Below, piece by piece: positions 17,476 through 20,070 of a stretch of DNA of 20,070 nt. Location: assembly GCA_946803715.1 (NCBI GenBank), contig CAMPET010000093.1:12077-32146 (forward strand), given 5' to 3'. Each line of letters opens with the position of its first letter. Within the stretch, counting starts at the first letter, position 1. The notes under the pieces are model-generated. The model did not search any database. It had not been told where the DNA came from and was given only the letters and a program-made list of their open reading frames with translations. Made by a program: the position numbers and the translations under genes. Origin of the DNA: Beroe ovata (taxonomy: Eukaryota; Ctenophora; Nuda; Beroida; Beroidae).

Positions 17476-18972
17476 GTAGGGTGAAATTGTATCCTATCGT
17501 TTGAAATGTGATCATCGACAATGTTAGATTCTATTTGTGCTTTTGTTGATACAATTTCAAGTCATGATTCGCAACATAGAAACATTCAGCAACATAAAAC
17601 TACAACATTCTATGAATCAATGACATGATTCATCTTCACTAATCATCAACACCGGACCACATTTTGTTTACAAAAGTGTGGGACCTCATTCGATTTCAGA
17701 GAGATTCATGACCAATAACACAAAACAATCCATAGCTGTTACGTACGTACATCTTATTGTCCATCTTATAAGTGTTCTTTTGACAACTCTATGATATTGA
17801 GGCAATGTTATCGATGGTTTTTGTTCAAAAGCCAAGTGAGAGTCATGCCTGCTTAATATCAGATTTTCGCTGTCCTATTATATTGAGAGTATTGAATTCC
17901 CACTCACTACCTGCCTATATTACTACTAAAGGACTAATAACTACCATGTACAATGTGATCTAATGTATAGTAGAGGGGGCTGTTGTCGTAGCAACCCTCA
18001 TTGTGTTGAGGAGAGGGCGAGCTGTATTTCGTTGTGAAGTTGTGGTAATTTGTCGTGATCGTTGTGTAACATATTTTGGGTGGATTTAGTAATTACTTTT
18101 ATCAAAATGAAAAAGAGAGTGTGATGAAATTCCTTTCGCTTCTTCTAACCATGGCATGTTCTTCTGATTTCCACGTACTTTAACAGTGAACAGGTGGCCT
18201 AAAATACACCATTTCATACGTCAAAAGCACAATGCTAGCACCTAATAAACACACAGGAGATTTGCAAAGGGTCGAGTTCTTCACAAGAATGAGTTTTTTA
18301 CAATAGAGTCGTGCGTGATGAGTTGAAGGTTCACTTCTTTGTAATGGTTTTAGTTTTTGTAGAGTGTCTCATTCGAAATATGGTTTGGATATCAGTTTCA
18401 GTAGTTCAACTTTCTATATAATGGCAAATAATGCATGGGTAATGTAAGTTTGGATGATAAGACGGGTAAACTATGTTGTTTTTCTCAATTGTGCACTTCT
18501 CTAGTTTGCTTCATCTTTAGTACATAACATCTATGTACAAGCATCAGATCGATGCATTTTTGTCAAACAAAAGCAAGTTATTGTCAGCAATTGACATGCA
18601 ATCTACTATTGTACGAATTGTATTTCATCTTGGAGTCGTTTCAATCCGTGCAGTAGTGTTGTTGTAGACAAATTATGGTTTTTAGAACTTTCGCAATTAA
18701 ATATCTGATCGAAAGACACTAGCAGAAGTTCACGCTTTAACCGGCGACCAATTATCTGAAATGATAAGAATATTGACGAATGGCGATTCATGATTACCCT
18801 CAATATTTATGTATAGTGTACATTTGTGCACCTAAAGTGTTCAATGTATATATGTTTAACTATAGTGTACAGTGTACAATGTACATTCGTATCTCAAGGC
18901 TCATTGCTCAACTGTGAGACGTTACATGTGTCTATCAGCCAGAGTGATCTGAGGATGTATTGTGTTTTTTAG
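17476..18972 (+). other. No convincing gene; possible intron of the second gene
   Basis: About 1.5 kb with no exon I can support. It has an X-box-like GTTGTCGTAGCAAC at 17982-17995 (one mismatch to the RFX consensus) and a phrase ATGTATAGTAGAGGG at about 17963 that recurs at about 19134. Confidence 0.5.
18815..18890. repeat. TGTACA-rich cluster, second copy
   Basis: Repeated GTGTACA, TGTACAATGTACATT and TATAGTGTAC words; partly reverse-complementary to about 9790-9830. Confidence 0.5.
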
Positions 18973-19122
18973 GGAGCCCTACTTTCTCTGAGATTTTGTC
19001 TTATGATACTGAGATTATACGTGTCATACATTGTGATTAAACCCATGCCCATTGCCCTGTATATTGCAGCCAGCAATGAATACAACTACAAGTGCTCCAT
19101 TGAATCACATACAGATGTATGA
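18973..19122 (+). CDS. Possible downstream exon of the second gene
   Basis: After TGTGTTTTTTAG there are 49 open codons before TGA at 19120-19122. In phase 0, the phase left by the signal-peptide exon, they read GALLSLRFCLMILRLYVSYI, then VIKPMPIALYIAASNEYNYK and CSIESHTDV. The first half is hydrophobic. The joined product would be 76 residues. An alternative acceptor ATATTGCAG at 19069 would give a shorter tail in another frame. Weak evidence: length and frame only. Confidence 0.2.
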   Translation, partial: GALLSLRFCLMILRLYVSYIVIKPMPIALYIAASNEYNYKCSIESHTDV

Positions 19123-19536
19123 ATGTTGGTGAAATGTATAGTAGAGGGTGTTTGTGCTTCTCTCTTAACCTGCTTTGTTGTGTAGGAGGAAGAGTCTAGA
19201 TGGAGAGGGGTCTTCATTTGTTCTTTTTTACATCGTAGTCGTTTCATGTCAATGGAAAAGACTCCTGTTTGAGTTTATTTTGTTGAGTTTGAGGTGATGT
19301 AATAACGGGTCGAGTTGTGATTCAACTTATTTGATCGATTGGCTCAAAAATCAAAGTGCCATCCCACGTGCACTATTTCTCCTCCACAAAGAAAGAGGTC
19401 CAAACAAACTTCCAAATATGGATTAATCGTGGCACATTGTGTATCTGGAAATGAAAGTTTTCCCCTTATGTCATCCATCCCCGCCCGACAACCCTTCATA
19501 AAACTTCGAATAAATTGGAATGCGATTTTGCAAATT
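19123..19536. other. Unassigned sequence before the satellite
   Basis: Contains a CACGTG at 19365 and a perfect CArG CCAAATATGG at 19412-19421. The short open frame at 19339-19575 runs into the satellite and shows no domain. Confidence 0.5.
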
Positions 19537-20070
19537 TATGTCGGCCCTTATCTTGGGAACCGATTATCAGATTGAAGTGAAATTTTGGTTGTCCGAGTAT
19601 CTAATGGTCCTAGACCTATGATAGAAGTTTCAACACTATAACTTAATCCATTTGGGAGTTATCCTCAAATGCTCACTCAAACTGACATGTTTTGGGTGCA
19701 TAATGAGTTATGGCGGCCCTTAACTTGGGAACCGATTGTCGGATTTACGTGGAATTTTGGCTGTCCGAGTTTCTAATGGTCCTTGAGCTTTGATAGAAGT
19801 TTCAAGATGATAGCTTAATCTGTTTTAAAGCTATCCTCAATTGCTCACCCAAACTGACGTGTTTTGGGTGGATAATGAGTTATGGCGGCCCTTAACTTGG
19901 GAACCGATTGTCGGATTGGCGTAAAATTTTGGTTGTCCGAGTTTCTAATGGTCCTTGAGCTATGATGAAAGTTTCAACACTTTAGCTTAATCCGTTTGGG
20001 AGATATCCTCAAATGCTCACTCAAACTTGCATGTTTTGGGTGCATAATGAGTTATGGCGGCCGTTAACTT
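19537..20070 (+). repeat. 172-bp tandem satellite, cut by the window end
   Basis: The landmark TATGGCGGCC (TATGTCGGCC in the first copy) occurs at 19537, 19709, 19881 and 20053, exactly 172 bp apart. Units share CTTGGGAACCGATTGTCGGA, TTGTCCGAGT, CTAATGGTCCT and GTTTTGGGTG. The first copy is the most diverged, as expected at an array edge, and the array continues beyond 20070. No similarity to the 187-bp satellite was seen. Confidence 0.95.

Noticed and set aside
1-20070. CRISPR array, phage or bacterial operon
   Set aside because: Spliced MADS-box gene, AATAAA signals and long introns show animal DNA; the regular repeats are satellites without spacers.
1-20070. tRNA or rRNA genes and transposon proteins
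   Set aside because: I looked for tRNA box A/B words, rRNA stretches and reverse transcriptase or transposase motifs and recognised none.

Overview
This is eukaryotic, almost certainly animal, DNA. It is AT-rich, has spliced genes with GT-AG introns, and carries satellites and simple repeats. The one gene I recognise firmly is serum response factor (SRF, a MADS-box transcription factor) on the + strand. It is rebuilt here as nine coding exons from 8299 to 15614, in frame throughout, giving 402 residues. The compact C-terminal exons, overall layout and satellites suggest an invertebrate. I cannot name the phylum from sequence alone.

Layout. Bases 1-5300 are a repeat field. A 187-bp satellite with a nested 32-bp minisatellite lies at about 1010-2520 and 3215-3665. 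It is embedded in longer modules present two or three times (here called A, B and an A-rich spacer), with a single N at 2875 that looks like an assembly join. Bases 5304 to about 6425 hold a chain of small exon-like blocks with good splice sites, ending in AATAAA; it looks like a spliced transcript, non-coding or decayed. At 6787-6856 there are two perfect CRE sites and one partial one. Bases 6880-7830 are a CG-rich island full of inverted repeats, probably a fold-back element. The SRF upstream region (7830-8298) carries a perfect CArG box, the site SRF itself binds.

Inside SRF, intron 3 (3.2 kb) is unusual. It is rich in CACGTG E-boxes paired with CCAAT boxes, has two perfect CArG boxes and a TATAAAAG, and has a perfect RFX X-box further down. 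It looks like an internal enhancer or a second promoter that would give SRF lacking its DNA-binding domain. The 3' UTR may run to about 17290 and contains two more CArG boxes.

Downstream, 17288-17475 looks like the start of a second + strand gene: a donor, a 92-nt intron, then an exon whose ATG opens a signal-peptide-like sequence. Its remaining exons are uncertain. The window ends inside a 172-bp tandem satellite (about 19537 to the end).

The likely theme is an SRF gene under autoregulation through CArG boxes, flanked by satellite DNA on both sides. Nothing here is a mobile-element protein, tRNA or rRNA gene that I can support.
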